Below are positions 31,842-42,742 of a stretch of DNA of 64,000 bases, piece after piece. Made by a program: the position numbers and the translations under genes. The DNA comes from an uncultured Bryobacteraceae bacterium (lineage in GTDB: Bacteria; Acidobacteriota; Terriglobia; Bryobacterales; Bryobacteraceae). Every line of letters begins with the position of its first letter. The first letter of the stretch is position 1. The stretch lies in NCBI GenBank assembly GCA_938027685.1, contig CALJAM010000010.1, forward strand, positions 1 through 64,000, given 5' to 3'. A model generated the notes under the pieces. That model did no database searches, had not been told where the DNA came from, and saw only the letters and a program-made list of their open reading frames with translations.

Positions 31842-32417
31842 ATGCCGCTGACCCTTCAGCGCCACCGGCCCGCGCGGGCCAGGCGGCGCGTCCGCTCCAC
31901 CACCATCCTCTGCATCCGGCGTAACGGCAAGGTGGTCATGGCCGGCGACGGCCAGGTCACCATCGGCCAGGAGGTGCTAAAAGCCTCCGCACGCAAACTG
32001 CGCCGCCTTTACGGCGACAAAGTGCTGGCCGGCTTCGCCGGCTCCACCGCCGACGCCGTCGCTTTATTCGCTCGCTTCGAGTCCAAACTCGAAGCCCACA
32101 GCGGGAACCTCACCCGCGCCGTCATCGAGCTGGCCAAGGAGTGGCGCACGGACCGCGTCCTTCGCCATCTCGAGGCCCTCCTGCTGGTGGCCGACGCCCA
32201 AAACACCTACATCGTCAGCGGCTCCGGCGACGTCATCGAGCCTGACGAGGGCGTCGCCGCCATCGGCTCCGGCGGCCCCTTCGCCAAAGCCGCCGCCCTC
32301 GCCCTCATGCGCAACACCAATTTGGACGCCCGTCGCATCGCCGAGGAAGCCATGCGCGTGGCCGGCGAAATCTGTATCTTCACCAACGACAGGATCACTT
32401 TCGAGGAGCTGGGCTGA
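31842..32417 (+). CDS. hslV: ATP-dependent protease subunit HslV (ClpQ)
   Basis: [38 protein letters not shown]; upstream of hslU. Confidence 0.96.
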   Translation: MPLTLQRHRPARARRRVRSTTILCIRRNGKVVMAGDGQVTIGQEVLKASARKLRRLYGDKVLAGFAGSTADAVALFARFESKLEAHSGNLTRAVIELAKEWRTDRVLRHLEALLLVADAQNTYIVSGSGDVIEPDEGVAAIGSGGPFAKAAALALMRNTNLDARRIAEEAMRVAGEICIFTNDRITFEELG

Positions 32418-33775
32418 TGGTCATCTACCTCCCCGTTCAGTCCGTCGAGGAAGAACCCGCGCTGGACGAGTTGACGCCGCGCGAAATCGTGCGCGAACTC
32501 GACAAATACGTCATCGGCCAAACCGAGGCCAAGCGCGCGGTCGCCATCGCCTTGCGCAACCGCATCCGGCGCCAACGGCTCGACCCGGAAATGGCCGAGG
32601 AGGTCATGCCCAAGAACATCCTCATGATCGGCCCCACCGGCGTCGGCAAGACCGAGATCGCACGCCGCCTCGCCAAACTCGCCAACTCCCCCTTCCTCAA
32701 GGTCGAAGCCAGTAAATTCACCGAGGTCGGCTACGTCGGCCGCGACGTCGAGTCCATGATCCGCGACCTGGTCGAAATCGCCATCGACATGGTCCGCGAG
32801 GAACGCGCCGAGGAAATCGGCGATCGCGCCGAACGCAACGCCGAGGAACGCCTCCTCGATATCCTCATGCCCCCTCAGCCCGAGGGCAGCGAAAGCTACG
32901 AACGCACGCGCGAAAAACTGCGCGAGCGCCTCCGCGCCGGCAAACTCGATGACCGCATCGTCGAAATCGACGTCCGCGAACCCGGCCCCACCTTCCAGAT
33001 CACCACCAGCACCGGCGTCGAGGAAATGGACGTCTCCATCCGCGACATGCTGCCCGGCCTCTTCGGCGGCCGCACCCGCAAGCGCAAAATGCGCGTCAGC
33101 GAAGCCCTCGACTACCTCACCCAGGAGGAGGAACAGAAACTGATCGACATGGATCAGGTCACCCGCGTGGCCCTCGAACGCGTCGAACGCAACGGCATCA
33201 TCTTCCTCGATGAAATCGATAAAATCGCGGGCCGCGAAACCGGCCACGGCCCCGACGTCAGCCGCGAAGGCGTCCAACGTGACATCCTCCCCATCGTCGA
33301 GGGCACCACCGTCAACACCCGCTACGGATTCGTCCGCACCGACCACATCCTCTTCATCGCTGCCGGCGCCTTCCACGTCTCCAAGCCCAGCGATCTCATC
33401 CCCGAGCTCCAGGGCCGCTTCCCCATCCGCGTCGAACTCAAGCCGCTCACCGAGCAGGACTTCATCCGCATCCTCAAGGAGCCCAAGAACGCCCTCGTCA
33501 AGCAGTACACCGCGCTGCTCGAAACCGAGGGCATCAAGCTGACCTTCACCGACGATGCCCTCGAGGAGATCGCCCGTTGCGCCGCCTACGTCAACGAAAC
33601 CACCGAAAACATCGGCGCCCGTCGCCTGCACACGATCATGGAAAAGGTTCTCGAGGAGGTCTCCTTCGAAGGTCCGGACCTCAAGAAGAAACACGTGCGC
33701 ATCGACGCCGCCTACGTGCGCAAGCAACTGGCCGACATCATCAAGGATCAGGACCTGACCCGCTACATCCTGTGA
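32417..33775 (+). CDS. hslU: ATP-dependent protease ATPase subunit HslU (ClpY)
   Basis: [65 protein letters not shown]. Confidence 0.97.
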   Translation: MVIYLPVQSVEEEPALDELTPREIVRELDKYVIGQTEAKRAVAIALRNRIRRQRLDPEMAEEVMPKNILMIGPTGVGKTEIARRLAKLANSPFLKVEASKFTEVGYVGRDVESMIRDLVEIAIDMVREERAEEIGDRAERNAEERLLDILMPPQPEGSESYERTREKLRERLRAGKLDDRIVEIDVREPGPTFQITTSTGVEEMDVSIRDMLPGLFGGRTRKRKMRVSEALDYLTQEEEQKLIDMDQVTRVALERVERNGIIFLDEIDKIAGRETGHGPDVSREGVQRDILPIVEGTTVNTRYGFVRTDHILFIAAGAFHVSKPSDLIPELQGRFPIRVELKPLTEQDFIRILKEPKNALVKQYTALLETEGIKLTFTDDALEEIARCAAYVNETTENIGARRLHTIMEKVLEEVSFEGPDLKKKHVRIDAAYVRKQLADIIKDQDLTRYIL

Positions 33776-34767
33776 GTCGGCCCCTGGCTTCGCTGATCCT
33801 CGCAGGCTTGTTCGCGGCCGGTTGCGGCTCACCCGGCGATCCCCTGCCGCCCTCGCTCAACATCCCGGAAACCGTGACCGACCTGCGCGCCCAGCAGATC
33901 GGAGACCGCCTCCTGGTTCGCTTCACGCTCCCCGCACTCACCACCGACGGCGTCGCCCTGCGCCGCTTCCGCCGCATCGAGCTCCGCGTCGGCCCGCCCC
34001 CTGATGGCCAGTTCGATACCGAGCGCTGGGCCGCCCAGGCGCAGGAAATCCCCGTCGCCGCCGAACGTCCAGGCCCTGTCGAAATCGCCGTCCCCGTCAG
34101 CCAGTGGGCCGGTCGCGAACTGATCCTCGGCCTCCGGGCCTACGGCCCCAAAGGTCGCCCTGGCGCCTGGTCCAACCTCCTCGCGGTGCAGATCGCCGCC
34201 CCGCTGCCGCGTCCTGAGGACCTGCGCGCCGAAGCTACCGCTGACGGCGTCCGCCTCAGCTGGCGGACCGCCTCCGCTCCTGAAGGCCTTCGCTTCCGGA
34301 TTTTCCGCCGCGGCCCCCAACAGACGAGCCCGGAAATCGTCGGCGAATCCGCGGAGCCGGCCTTCCTCGACCCCGGAGCAGCCTTTGACACGACTTGGCT
34401 CTACTCCGTCCAGGCCTTTCTCAAAAGCGGCGAACAGGAGGCCCTCAGCGAGCTCTCCGACACGGTCGGCATCAGGCCCGAGGACCGCTTCCCGCCCGCA
34501 CCGCCCTCCGGCCTCCAGGCTACGCCCGGACTAGGCTCCATCGAACTGCTCTGGGAGCCAAACCAGGAGCCCGATCTCCAGGGTTACCGCGTCTGGCGCG
34601 CTGCCCCGGACGAGACACTAGCGCCCATCACCGGCATCCTCGCCCTGCCGGCTTACTCGGACCGCAACATCGAGCCCGGAAAGAAATATCGTTACGCGGT
34701 CTCGGCCGTCGATCTCCGCGGCAACGAGAGCGCTCCGTCAACTCCTGTGGAGGTGCTTGCCCCTTGA
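33772..34767 (+). CDS. Fibronectin type III-repeat lipoprotein
   Basis: Lipobox LFAAGC; FN3-like [35 protein letters not shown]...[15 protein letters not shown]. Confidence 0.8.
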   Translation: MSRPLASLILAGLFAAGCGSPGDPLPPSLNIPETVTDLRAQQIGDRLLVRFTLPALTTDGVALRRFRRIELRVGPPPDGQFDTERWAAQAQEIPVAAERPGPVEIAVPVSQWAGRELILGLRAYGPKGRPGAWSNLLAVQIAAPLPRPEDLRAEATADGVRLSWRTASAPEGLRFRIFRRGPQQTSPEIVGESAEPAFLDPGAAFDTTWLYSVQAFLKSGEQEALSELSDTVGIRPEDRFPPAPPSGLQATPGLGSIELLWEPNQEPDLQGYRVWRAAPDETLAPITGILALPAYSDRNIEPGKKYRYAVSAVDLRGNESAPSTPVEVLAP

Positions 34768-35552
34768 GACTCGTGCGTTTCACGCTGGATCGCCATTTGC
34801 CCGCCACTACGCCCGATACCTCACCCCTCGTTAGGTACGGCGTGGTGGACAATGAAACCGTCTACGAAACCCGCGCCTGGTGGGCCGAGCGGACCGGCGC
34901 TGCCTGGCCGCTGGCCGCCGTGCGCTTGCTGCCCCCCTGCTGGCCCTCGAAGATCGTCTGCGTCGGCCGCAACTACGAGGAGCATGCCCGCGAGCTGGGC
35001 AACCTCGCCCCCGGTGAACCCGTGATCTTCCTGAAGCCGCCTTCCGCGTTGGCCGCTCACGGCGATCCCATTCTGATGCCTCCCATCTCCAACCGCGTCG
35101 ACTACGAAGGAGAAATCGGCGTGGTCATCGGCACACGCGCGCGCAACGTGCCCGTCGAGCGAGCCCACGAATATATCCTCGGCTACACCTGCGTCAACGA
35201 CGTCACCGCCCGCGACCTTCAGAGGAAAGATGTGCAGTGGACGCGCGCCAAGGGATTCGACACCTTCTGTCCCGTCGGACCCTGGATCGTGCCCGCCTCG
35301 GAGCTCTCCCTCGAAGCGCTCCGCCTGCGCACCTGGGTCGACGGCCAAATCCGCCAGCAGGCTACGCCCGCCGAGATGATCTTCTCCGTGCCGCGTATCA
35401 TCGCCTTCGTCAGTGAGGTGATGACGCTCGAGCCGGGCGACCTCATCGCCACCGGCACGCCCGCCGGTGTCGGACCCTTGGCGCCGGGCAGCGTCGTGCG
35501 CGTCGAAATCGAGCACGTCGGAATCCTCGAAAATCGCGCCGTCGCTCCCTGA
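34764..35552 (+). CDS. Fumarylacetoacetate hydrolase family protein
   Basis: KIVCVGRNYEEHARELGN, PVIFLKPPSALAAHGDPI, DYEGEIGVVIG, GYTCVNDVTARDLQRKD; TTG start overlapping the upstream stop. Confidence 0.92.
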   Translation: MRLVRFTLDRHLPATTPDTSPLVRYGVVDNETVYETRAWWAERTGAAWPLAAVRLLPPCWPSKIVCVGRNYEEHARELGNLAPGEPVIFLKPPSALAAHGDPILMPPISNRVDYEGEIGVVIGTRARNVPVERAHEYILGYTCVNDVTARDLQRKDVQWTRAKGFDTFCPVGPWIVPASELSLEALRLRTWVDGQIRQQATPAEMIFSVPRIIAFVSEVMTLEPGDLIATGTPAGVGPLAPGSVVRVEIEHVGILENRAVAP

Positions 35553-35621
35553 GGCCCGTCACCCCGCAGGGCACGCTTGCATCGCACATAGTGGCGGGCG
35601 CCGCGCCCGCTCGGGAATCCA

Positions 35622-36512
35622 ATGCAGCTGGAACACCCCAGACACATCCTCGCGCCGGTCGATTTCAGTGAGCTCTCGGCTCTCGCCCTCCAGTACGCCG
35701 ATGCCCTCAGTCGCTGTTCCGGCGCGCGCGTTACCGTCCTGCACGCCAGCTCGTTCGAGGCTCCTCCCTACTTCACCCAGGCCCAGCTCGAAGAGCTCCA
35801 ATCGCGCCTGCGCGCCGCACAGCGTCAGGCTGAACGAGAGCTCCGCGAGTTCGTGCGCAAAAACCTCGGTCCCGGCTCCAACCTCCCCGACGTCCGCGTC
35901 GTCGAGGGCCGGCCCGCAGAGACTATCCTGCGCACCGCCGCCGAGATCGGCGCCGACCTCATCGCCATGGGCACCCACGGACGCAGCGGCTGGAATCGTT
36001 GGATGCTCGGCTCCGTGGCCGAGCGCGTGCTGCGCGAAGCCGAAATACCCGTGCTTACCGTCCGGTCGAACGCCCCTCCCCCCTCCCGACCCCTCCTCAT
36101 CCGCAACATCCTCTGCCCCGTCAACGACACCCCGATCGCCCGTCGCGCCCTCGAGTATGCTGCCGAGATGGCGCGGTGCTTGAACGCTACCCTTACCCTG
36201 CTCCACGTCGACGAGGGGCGCAAGCCCGATACCATCCCCGATCTCTGTGCCTGGGTCCCCGCCGAACAACGCCGGCGCTGCCGCATCCGCGAAATCGTGC
36301 GCCGCGGGGAGGCCGCGCGCGAGATCGTCGCGCAGGCCGCCGAAGAGGGTTGCGACCTGTTGGTCATCGGCGCCCAACACCGCCGCTTCTTCGATAGCAC
36401 GGTGATCGGCTCCACCAGCGTGCGTGTCGTACGCTACGCCCCCTGTCCGGTTCTCACCGTGGTCGCGCGCGAAAGCGCCCGCACCGCACAGTCCCACACT
36501 GAACCAAATTAG
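35622..36512 (+). CDS. Tandem universal stress protein (two USP domains)
   Basis: HILAPVDFSELSALALQYA...LIAMGTHGRSGWNRWMLGSVAERVLREAEIPVLTV, plus second USP domain. Confidence 0.92.
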   Translation: MQLEHPRHILAPVDFSELSALALQYADALSRCSGARVTVLHASSFEAPPYFTQAQLEELQSRLRAAQRQAERELREFVRKNLGPGSNLPDVRVVEGRPAETILRTAAEIGADLIAMGTHGRSGWNRWMLGSVAERVLREAEIPVLTVRSNAPPPSRPLLIRNILCPVNDTPIARRALEYAAEMARCLNATLTLLHVDEGRKPDTIPDLCAWVPAEQRRRCRIREIVRRGEAAREIVAQAAEEGCDLLVIGAQHRRFFDSTVIGSTSVRVVRYAPCPVLTVVARESARTAQSHTEPN

Positions 36513-36527
36513 TCTAGGAGGTCGTCC

Positions 36528-36911
36528 ATGTTGTTTGAAGTCGAGACGCGCAAGAGTTTGGAAGAGATCGATCGCGACCTGCACGAAGCAGCCGCCCGCC
36601 ACGGCTTCGGCATCCTCGCTGTACACAACATCCGCGAAACGATGCAGAAGAAAGGCGTCGACTACGCCGGCGACTGCCTGATTTACGAGGTCTGCAACCC
36701 GCACCAGGCCCGCAAGGTCCTGGAAGCCAACCCCGCGATCTCCACCGCCCTGCCCTGCCGCATCTCGGTTTATCGCAGCGGCGACTCTTGCAAACTCGCT
36801 ACCATCCTCCCCACCGCCATGCTGAGCCTTTATCAGACCGCCGGGCTCGAGGATGTCGCCCGCGACGTCGAGAATCACATCTGCGCCATGATGCGCGAGG
36901 CCGCTCACTGA
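36528..36911 (+). CDS. DUF302-domain protein
   Basis: Start MLFEVETRKSLEEIDRDLHEAAARHGFGILAVHNIRETMQKKG; VCNPHQARKVLEANPAISTALPCRISVYRSGD. Confidence 0.85.
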   Translation: MLFEVETRKSLEEIDRDLHEAAARHGFGILAVHNIRETMQKKGVDYAGDCLIYEVCNPHQARKVLEANPAISTALPCRISVYRSGDSCKLATILPTAMLSLYQTAGLEDVARDVENHICAMMREAAH

Positions 36912-36973
36912 GACGGCTCTCCGCGGCGCGCGCCCCCTCCTGCGCTACACTAGGCGCAGGAAGGTTCGCGGGT

Positions 36974-38461
36974 TTGCTGCGTCCGATTGCCGCTCTTCTC
37001 CTGACGGCCCTCACGGCGGCCGCCGCCGAGGAAGGCCAGCTCGATTCCAGTCTCTCGCTCTTCACCGTACTCTCCGCCTACCACGCCGCCGCCCCGCACG
37101 AGCAGTTACCGCGCGCGGCCGATGAAGAACTTCGCCGCGCGGTGGTCAACGAAATCCACGCCCGCAACCCCGCCGGCCTCCCCGCCCTCAAGACGTTCTT
37201 CGAACAGCACCGCCAACGCGATCCCGTCGAAGACCTCAGCCAGTACGTCTCCTTCTCCCTATCCGTCCAAGGCCCGCCCGATTTCAGATACAAGTTCCTG
37301 CTCAACCAGCTGCCGCCCGACGTCTTCGGTTTACAGGGCCTCGAAAAACTCCTGGCGCGCTTCTCGCGTGAAGCCCGTGTCGAGGAACTCTGGAAAAAGG
37401 CCCAGGGCCGCTACGAGCGCGAGCTCGAACGTTACCAGCCTGGAATTGCCCGCGCCGTACTGGAAGCCAACGCCTACGTTCGGAGCCCCACCAGCGGCGT
37501 GCTCGGCCGCAGATTCCAGGTCTACCTCGAACTGCTCGCCCCGGCCAACCAGGTCCACGTCCGCAATTACGGCAACGATTACTTCGTGGTCGTCACGCCG
37601 TCCGCCGAACCGCAGCTCGCCGAGATCCGCCACGCCTACCTGCACTACCTGGTGGATCCCATCGTGCTCCGACACGCCGACGAAGTCAACCAGAAAAAGC
37701 CCCTCATGGATTTCGCCTTGGGCGCGCCGCTGCTGCCTGAGACCTACAAGAAAGACTTCCTCCTGCTTGTTTCCAAATGTCTCGTGAAGGCGATCGAAGC
37801 TCGCCTGGCGCCCCCTTCCCGCCGGCAGACTCTCCTCGATCAGGCACTCCGCGAGGGTTATATCCTCACCCCCTACTTCGCCGAGGCGCTACCCGCCTAC
37901 GAGAAGCAGGAACAAGCCCTCCGCTTCTACTTCCCCGAGATGATCAAGGGAATCGATCTCCGCCGTGAGACCGCACGGCTGGATCGGGTCGAGTTTGCGC
38001 AATCCGCCCCGCCCGCACCGCCGCGGCCCGCACCCGCTCCGCCTAAGCCCGCGCTAAGCGCTCCTGCCCTCCGCCTCGAAGAGGCTGAAGAGCTCTATTC
38101 CAGGCGGGAGCTCGAAAAAGCCCGCGAGGCCTATCTGGAGGTCCTCCGCCAAACCGACGACAAAAGCCTCCACGCACGCTGCTATTACGGTCTGGCCCGC
38201 ATCGCTGCCCTCGAGAAGAATCCCGAGCTCGCCGAGAAGCTCTTCGAGCGTACCCTCGAGCTCGATCCCGACCCCCAGACCCGCGGCTGGACCCATGTCT
38301 ACCTCGCCCGCTTGGCCGAAGCGGCCGACGAACCCGAGCGGGCCCGAAAACACTACCAGGCGGCGCTCACCATCCAGGGCGCCACGGCGGCCGCGCGTGC
38401 TGCCGCCGAAAAAGGTCTTGCAGGCTTGAGCCGCGACCGCAGCCGGCCTGCCCCCAACTAA
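36974..38461 (+). CDS. Secreted TPR-containing hypothetical protein with Pro/Ala-rich linker
   Basis: ORF 36788..38461; likely start near the signal peptide LLRPIAALLLTALTAAAAE (TTG 36974, uncertain); C-terminal TPRs. Confidence 0.65.
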   Translation: MLRPIAALLLTALTAAAAEEGQLDSSLSLFTVLSAYHAAAPHEQLPRAADEELRRAVVNEIHARNPAGLPALKTFFEQHRQRDPVEDLSQYVSFSLSVQGPPDFRYKFLLNQLPPDVFGLQGLEKLLARFSREARVEELWKKAQGRYERELERYQPGIARAVLEANAYVRSPTSGVLGRRFQVYLELLAPANQVHVRNYGNDYFVVVTPSAEPQLAEIRHAYLHYLVDPIVLRHADEVNQKKPLMDFALGAPLLPETYKKDFLLLVSKCLVKAIEARLAPPSRRQTLLDQALREGYILTPYFAEALPAYEKQEQALRFYFPEMIKGIDLRRETARLDRVEFAQSAPPAPPRPAPAPPKPALSAPALRLEEAEELYSRRELEKAREAYLEVLRQTDDKSLHARCYYGLARIAALEKNPELAEKLFERTLELDPDPQTRGWTHVYLARLAEAADEPERARKHYQAALTIQGATAAARAAAEKGLAGLSRDRSRPAPN

Positions 38462-38499
38462 AGTAAAATCAACGTATAAACACTAGGAAGGATTCGTTC

Positions 38500-39333
38500 A
38501 TGACTAAGCGTTACCCCATGCTGGCCGGCCTCCTGCTGGCCGGTGCACTGTCGCTTCCCACTTCGGCTGCTCAGGAAGTGCAAAAGCAGCCGCAGGTCAA
38601 ATCCCAAAAAGAGGCCGAAGCGGTGATGGCCATCTTCGAGGCGCCCGATGCCGACTCCCGCATCAAGGCCGCCCAGGAACTGCTCACCAAATTCGCCGAC
38701 ACCGAGTTCAAGGCCATCGCCATGCAAATGATCGCCGCCTCCTATCAGCAAAAGAATGACTTCGAGAACATGGTGGTCTGGGCCGAGCGCACGCTCGAGG
38801 CCGACCCCAAAAGCTATCACGCCATGCTCATGCTGGCCAGCGGCATCGCCCAGCGCACCCGCGAGTTCGATCTCGACCGCGAAGAAAAGCTCGCCCGCGC
38901 GGAAAAGTACGCCCGCGACGCCATGGAGATTCTGAAAACCCTCCCTAAGCCCCGCCCCGATGTGCCCGACGATCAGTGGGAGGCCGCTAAGAAGGATTTC
39001 ACCGCGCAGGCCCACGAAGCTCTGGGCCTCGCCGCCTTGGCGCGCAAAAACTACGACGTGGCCATCGCTGAGTTCAAACTCGCCATCGAGGGCGCGGCCA
39101 ATCCCGACCCCGCCACCATGGTCCGCCTCGGCGCCGTCTACAACATGACCGGTAAGCACGACGAGGCCATCGCGATCCTCGACAAGGTCATGAACGACCC
39201 CGAGGTTCACCCTACGATCAAACAGTTTGCTCAGGCCGAACGCGCACGGGCCTACCAGATGAAACAGGCCGCGCAGAAACCGGCCGAGGCCAAGCCCGCA
39301 CCCGAGCCCCAACCCGAAGCCCCAAAACCCTAA
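38500..39333 (+). CDS. Secreted TPR-repeat protein
   Basis: Signal MTKRYPMLAGLLLAGALSLPTSAAQ; helical repeats; upstream AGGAAGGA. Confidence 0.8.
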   Translation: MTKRYPMLAGLLLAGALSLPTSAAQEVQKQPQVKSQKEAEAVMAIFEAPDADSRIKAAQELLTKFADTEFKAIAMQMIAASYQQKNDFENMVVWAERTLEADPKSYHAMLMLASGIAQRTREFDLDREEKLARAEKYARDAMEILKTLPKPRPDVPDDQWEAAKKDFTAQAHEALGLAALARKNYDVAIAEFKLAIEGAANPDPATMVRLGAVYNMTGKHDEAIAILDKVMNDPEVHPTIKQFAQAERARAYQMKQAAQKPAEAKPAPEPQPEAPKP

Positions 39334-39392
39334 CGCGGGCGCCCGCCACCCCGGCCGGGTTTCTGCGGGCATGAGCGTAACGGCGCTGCGCC

Positions 39393-40094
39393 ATGACCGC
39401 TGATCTCGAGCGCTTGGAAACCGCCATCGGCTACCGCTTCTCCAACCGCGAATTGCTCGCACGCGCCCTCACGCATCCTTCCCACGCTTACGAAGCCCCG
39501 CCGGGCGCTGAAACCGATAACCAGCGCCTCGAGTTCCTTGGGGATGCCGTGCTCGGTCTGCTGGCCAGCGAACATCTGGTGCGCCGCCATCCCGACTGGC
39601 GCGAAGGTCGGCTCTCAATCCTCAAAAATTACCTCGTCAGCTCGCCCCATCTGGCCCGCATCGCACAGCGCGTGGGGCTGGGCGAGCACCTACGACTCGG
39701 GCGCGGCGAGGAAATGAGCGGCGGTCGCGAAAAGACTGGCCTGCTCGCCGATGCCCTCGAGGCCCTCATCGCTGCAATCTATCTGGACGGCGGGCTCGAG
39801 GCCGCCCGCCGCTTCGCCGAAACCTACGTCTTCGTCGACGACCCCGCCGGTGAAAACAGTCCCTCCTGGACCAACTACAAGGGCGCATTGCAGGAGACGG
39901 CCCGCGAGATGAACCTCCCCGCCCCGCGCTATGCCGTCGTGGCCGAAGAAGGACCGCCCCACGCCAGACGCTTCACCGTCGAAGTGCGCCTAGGCGCGGA
40001 ATGGTCCGCGCGCGGCCAGGGCTCCACCAAAAAGGCCGCCGGCCAGCAGGCCGCACGCCTGCTGCTTATGCGCCTGCTCGCCCAAAAACCCTGA
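39393..40094 (+). CDS. rnc: Ribonuclease III
   Basis: NQRLEFLGDAVLGLLASEHL; KTGLLADALEALIAAIYLDGG; C-terminal dsRBD GQGSTKKAAGQQAARLLL. Confidence 0.96.
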   Translation: MTADLERLETAIGYRFSNRELLARALTHPSHAYEAPPGAETDNQRLEFLGDAVLGLLASEHLVRRHPDWREGRLSILKNYLVSSPHLARIAQRVGLGEHLRLGRGEEMSGGREKTGLLADALEALIAAIYLDGGLEAARRFAETYVFVDDPAGENSPSWTNYKGALQETAREMNLPAPRYAVVAEEGPPHARRFTVEVRLGAEWSARGQGSTKKAAGQQAARLLLMRLLAQKP

Positions 40095-40132
40095 GGCCGG
40101 ACCGGCGCCCGCCCGCAGCGCCCGCACCCGCC

Positions 40133-41320
40133 CTAAAACGTCTTCCAGAACCGCCGCAGGCTCTCCGGCTCCGAGAGCGGCAGCCGCTGCTCGGCCGCCG
40201 GCAGCGCCGGGAAACGTGCGTGCGGCTCGCGCTGGTACCAGTAGGCCACCGACGAAATGTCGTTGGCGTGGGCGTTGGCATGACCGCTTTCGATCGTCAC
40301 CCGAATTGACTTCTCGAAACAGATCGGGTCTTCGATGTGGAAGCGGAACATGCTCCACTTGCCCGCATACACCTCCGGGCCCGACGTCCTGCCCGCCAGC
40401 GACACCCCGTGATAAGGCGTCGAGTATGCTCCACCCGGAAAGCCCCACGCGGCGCAAAAGTAATCCTCCGTTCCCGTGCCGTGCAGCGAAGGCTCGCTCT
40501 CGCCGTCGATGAAAATCATGTCGTCGCCTTCGCCGAACCAGCTGAAACCCGGATGCGGGTTGATGTGGTCCACCGAAAGCACGCACCCGACGTAGTGCCC
40601 GCGCCCAGTCGCCTCCAGAATCACGTAATTGTGCCGGCCGTCGCGATTGAGCCGCTTCACGGGGCTGCGCTCGGCCGCGTCGTACTGCGCCGGAAACGGA
40701 AACTGCCGGCGCCACTGTGCGTGGAAACGCAGCGCGTTCTCGGGCAGGCTGTCGTACTGCTCCCAGTCCACGTAGTAATAGAGCGCGCGCAGCGGCTGCG
40801 TGCCCTGGTTCTCGACCGTGATGCGGGCCGAACTGGCAAACGGCATGGGGAAAAAGCAGTTCATCGCCGCCCGATGCTTCGCGATCGAGTCGCCGCCGGT
40901 CACCATATTCAGCGGCAGCGACCAGAAATTCGCGATGCCCCCGTGGCCCACCCCGAAGAAGTCGGCAATCGGACACTCGATGCTCGGCTCGGATTCTCCG
41001 TCCCACCACGCCCGCAACACGCACCGTCGCAGATAATGCTCCTCCAGCGAGTGCAAGGTGATCCACAGGTGCCGGATGCAACCCGGCCCCCTCAGATCCG
41101 CCAGCACGTGTGTGGCGCCCGCCGCCAGCGGTACGCCGTCGGCGTTGCCGCCCTCGCGGTCGTAACTGGACGAACGCCGCGTGCGCGCCCGCCGCTCCAG
41201 GAACAGGTGCGAAAGTCCGCCCGGAATTTCGATCGGATGCGGAGTGCGCGCCCCTGCAGCGGCGCCTGCCAACGGCGCCCCGGCCGCCAGTGCCAGAAAC
41301 TGTCTCCGTGCTCTGGTCAT
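40133..41320 (-). CDS. DUF2961-domain secreted protein
   Basis: Tat-like signal MTRARRQFLALAAG; GPGCIRHLWITL, VLRAWWDGESEPSIECPIADFFGVGHG, SWFGEGDDMIFIDGE...GTGTEDYF. Confidence 0.88.
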   Translation of the reverse strand: MTRARRQFLALAAGAPLAGAAAGARTPHPIEIPGGLSHLFLERRARTRRSSSYDREGGNADGVPLAAGATHVLADLRGPGCIRHLWITLHSLEEHYLRRCVLRAWWDGESEPSIECPIADFFGVGHGGIANFWSLPLNMVTGGDSIAKHRAAMNCFFPMPFASSARITVENQGTQPLRALYYYVDWEQYDSLPENALRFHAQWRRQFPFPAQYDAAERSPVKRLNRDGRHNYVILEATGRGHYVGCVLSVDHINPHPGFSWFGEGDDMIFIDGESEPSLHGTGTEDYFCAAWGFPGGAYSTPYHGVSLAGRTSGPEVYAGKWSMFRFHIEDPICFEKSIRVTIESGHANAHANDISSVAYWYQREPHARFPALPAAEQRLPLSEPESLRRFWKTF

Positions 41321-41426
41321 CTTCGATGATCCCTCCTGCGTAGTTCCGGCTCATTATACCGGCCCGAGCGCGCCTTCCCCGTCCGTTGTACATTCGTTGT
41401 GTTTGGATCTGCTTCGGAGGCGGCCT

Positions 41427-42737
41427 ATGAAGGCCTGGATGGAGCAGTACTTCCGGTTCCGCGAGTTGGGCACGAACTGGCGCACCGAGGTGCTCGCAGG
41501 CGCCACCACCTTCCTCACCATGGCCTACATCGTCTTCGTCAATCCCGCCGTCCTCGCAGCCGCCGGTATGCCCCCGCAGGCCGTCATGGCTGCAACCTGC
41601 TTCTGCGCCGCCCTCGGCAGCATCCTCATGGGACTCTTGGGCCGCTACCCCATCGCTCTGGCGCCCGGCATGGGCATCAACGCCTACTTCGCCTACACCG
41701 TGGTCAAAGGTATGGGAGTACCGTGGCAAACCGCCCTCGGCGCGGTCTTCCTCTCCGGCGTCCTCTTCCTCGCCCTCACCGCCGCCCGCATCCAGCAGCG
41801 CATCATCGCGGCCGTGCCCGTCGAGCTCCACGCTTCCGTCGCCGCCGGAATCGGCCTCTTCCTCGCCCTAATCGGCCTGCGCAACGCCGGCATCGTCGTT
41901 CCCAACCCCGAAAGTACCGTGGCCCTGGGCAACCTGCGCGAACCCAACACCCTCCTCGCCCTCGCCGGCCTGCTCCTGATTGCCGCCCTGACCACCTGGG
42001 GCGTCCGCGCCGCCATGTTGCTCGGCATCCTCGCTACCACCGCGTTAGGCGCTCTCTTCGGCCTTGCGCGCTGGCACCCTCAGCCGCTCGACTGGCGCCA
42101 AATGACCGCCGCCGCCGCTCGCCTCGACCTCCGCGCGGCCCTGGATGTCGGCCTGCTCGAGATCATCTTCGTCTTCTACTTCGTCATCCTTTTCGACAAC
42201 GTCGGCACCCTGATCGGCGTGGCGAAAAGGGCGGGATTGCTCGAGCCGGGAGACCGCCTCCCGCGCGCCGGCGCCTTGCTCGGCGTCGCCGGAACCGCCA
42301 CCCTCGCCGGCGCCCTCACCGGAACTTCCCCCGTCGTCTGCTATATCGAAAGCGCGGCCGGAGTCAGCGCAGGCGGGCGCACCGGCCTCACTGCCGTCGT
42401 CACCGGCCTGCTCTTTGTGATCGCGCTGCTGGCCGCTCCCTTGGCAGGCGTCATCCCCGCTGCCGCCACCGCTCCCGCCCTCATCGTCGTGGGCAGCCTC
42501 ATGGTCGGCGCCGTGGCTGAAATCCGCTGGTCCGATCCGCTGGTCGCCATGCCCGCCTTCCTTACCATGATCACCATCCCCCTCACCTCCAGCATCGCCA
42601 ACGGGATCGCCATCGGCTTCATCGCCTTCGCCGCCCTGAAGACGCTTCGCGGCCGCTGGCGCGAGGTCCACTGGCTGGTCTACCTGCTCGCCGGGCTCTG
42701 CGTGCTCCGCTTCGCTTATCTTTCAGGCGCCCACTGA
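41427..42737 (+). CDS. NCS2/AzgA-type nucleobase permease
   Basis: NWRTEVLAGATTFLTMAYIVFVNPAVLAAAGMP, LAPGMGINAYFAYTVV; ~12 TM. Confidence 0.93.
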   Translation: MKAWMEQYFRFRELGTNWRTEVLAGATTFLTMAYIVFVNPAVLAAAGMPPQAVMAATCFCAALGSILMGLLGRYPIALAPGMGINAYFAYTVVKGMGVPWQTALGAVFLSGVLFLALTAARIQQRIIAAVPVELHASVAAGIGLFLALIGLRNAGIVVPNPESTVALGNLREPNTLLALAGLLLIAALTTWGVRAAMLLGILATTALGALFGLARWHPQPLDWRQMTAAAARLDLRAALDVGLLEIIFVFYFVILFDNVGTLIGVAKRAGLLEPGDRLPRAGALLGVAGTATLAGALTGTSPVVCYIESAAGVSAGGRTGLTAVVTGLLFVIALLAAPLAGVIPAAATAPALIVVGSLMVGAVAEIRWSDPLVAMPAFLTMITIPLTSSIANGIAIGFIAFAALKTLRGRWREVHWLVYLLAGLCVLRFAYLSGAH

Positions 42738-42742
42738 ATCCC

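Noticed and set aside
32207-33832. 541-aa ORF antisense to hslU
   Set aside because: Shadow ORF of acidic low-complexity sequence; hslU frame is unambiguous.
39990-41831. 613-aa (-) ORF across rnc 3' end, DUF2961 gene and the permease 5' region
   Set aside because: Out-of-frame translation overlapping three supported genes.
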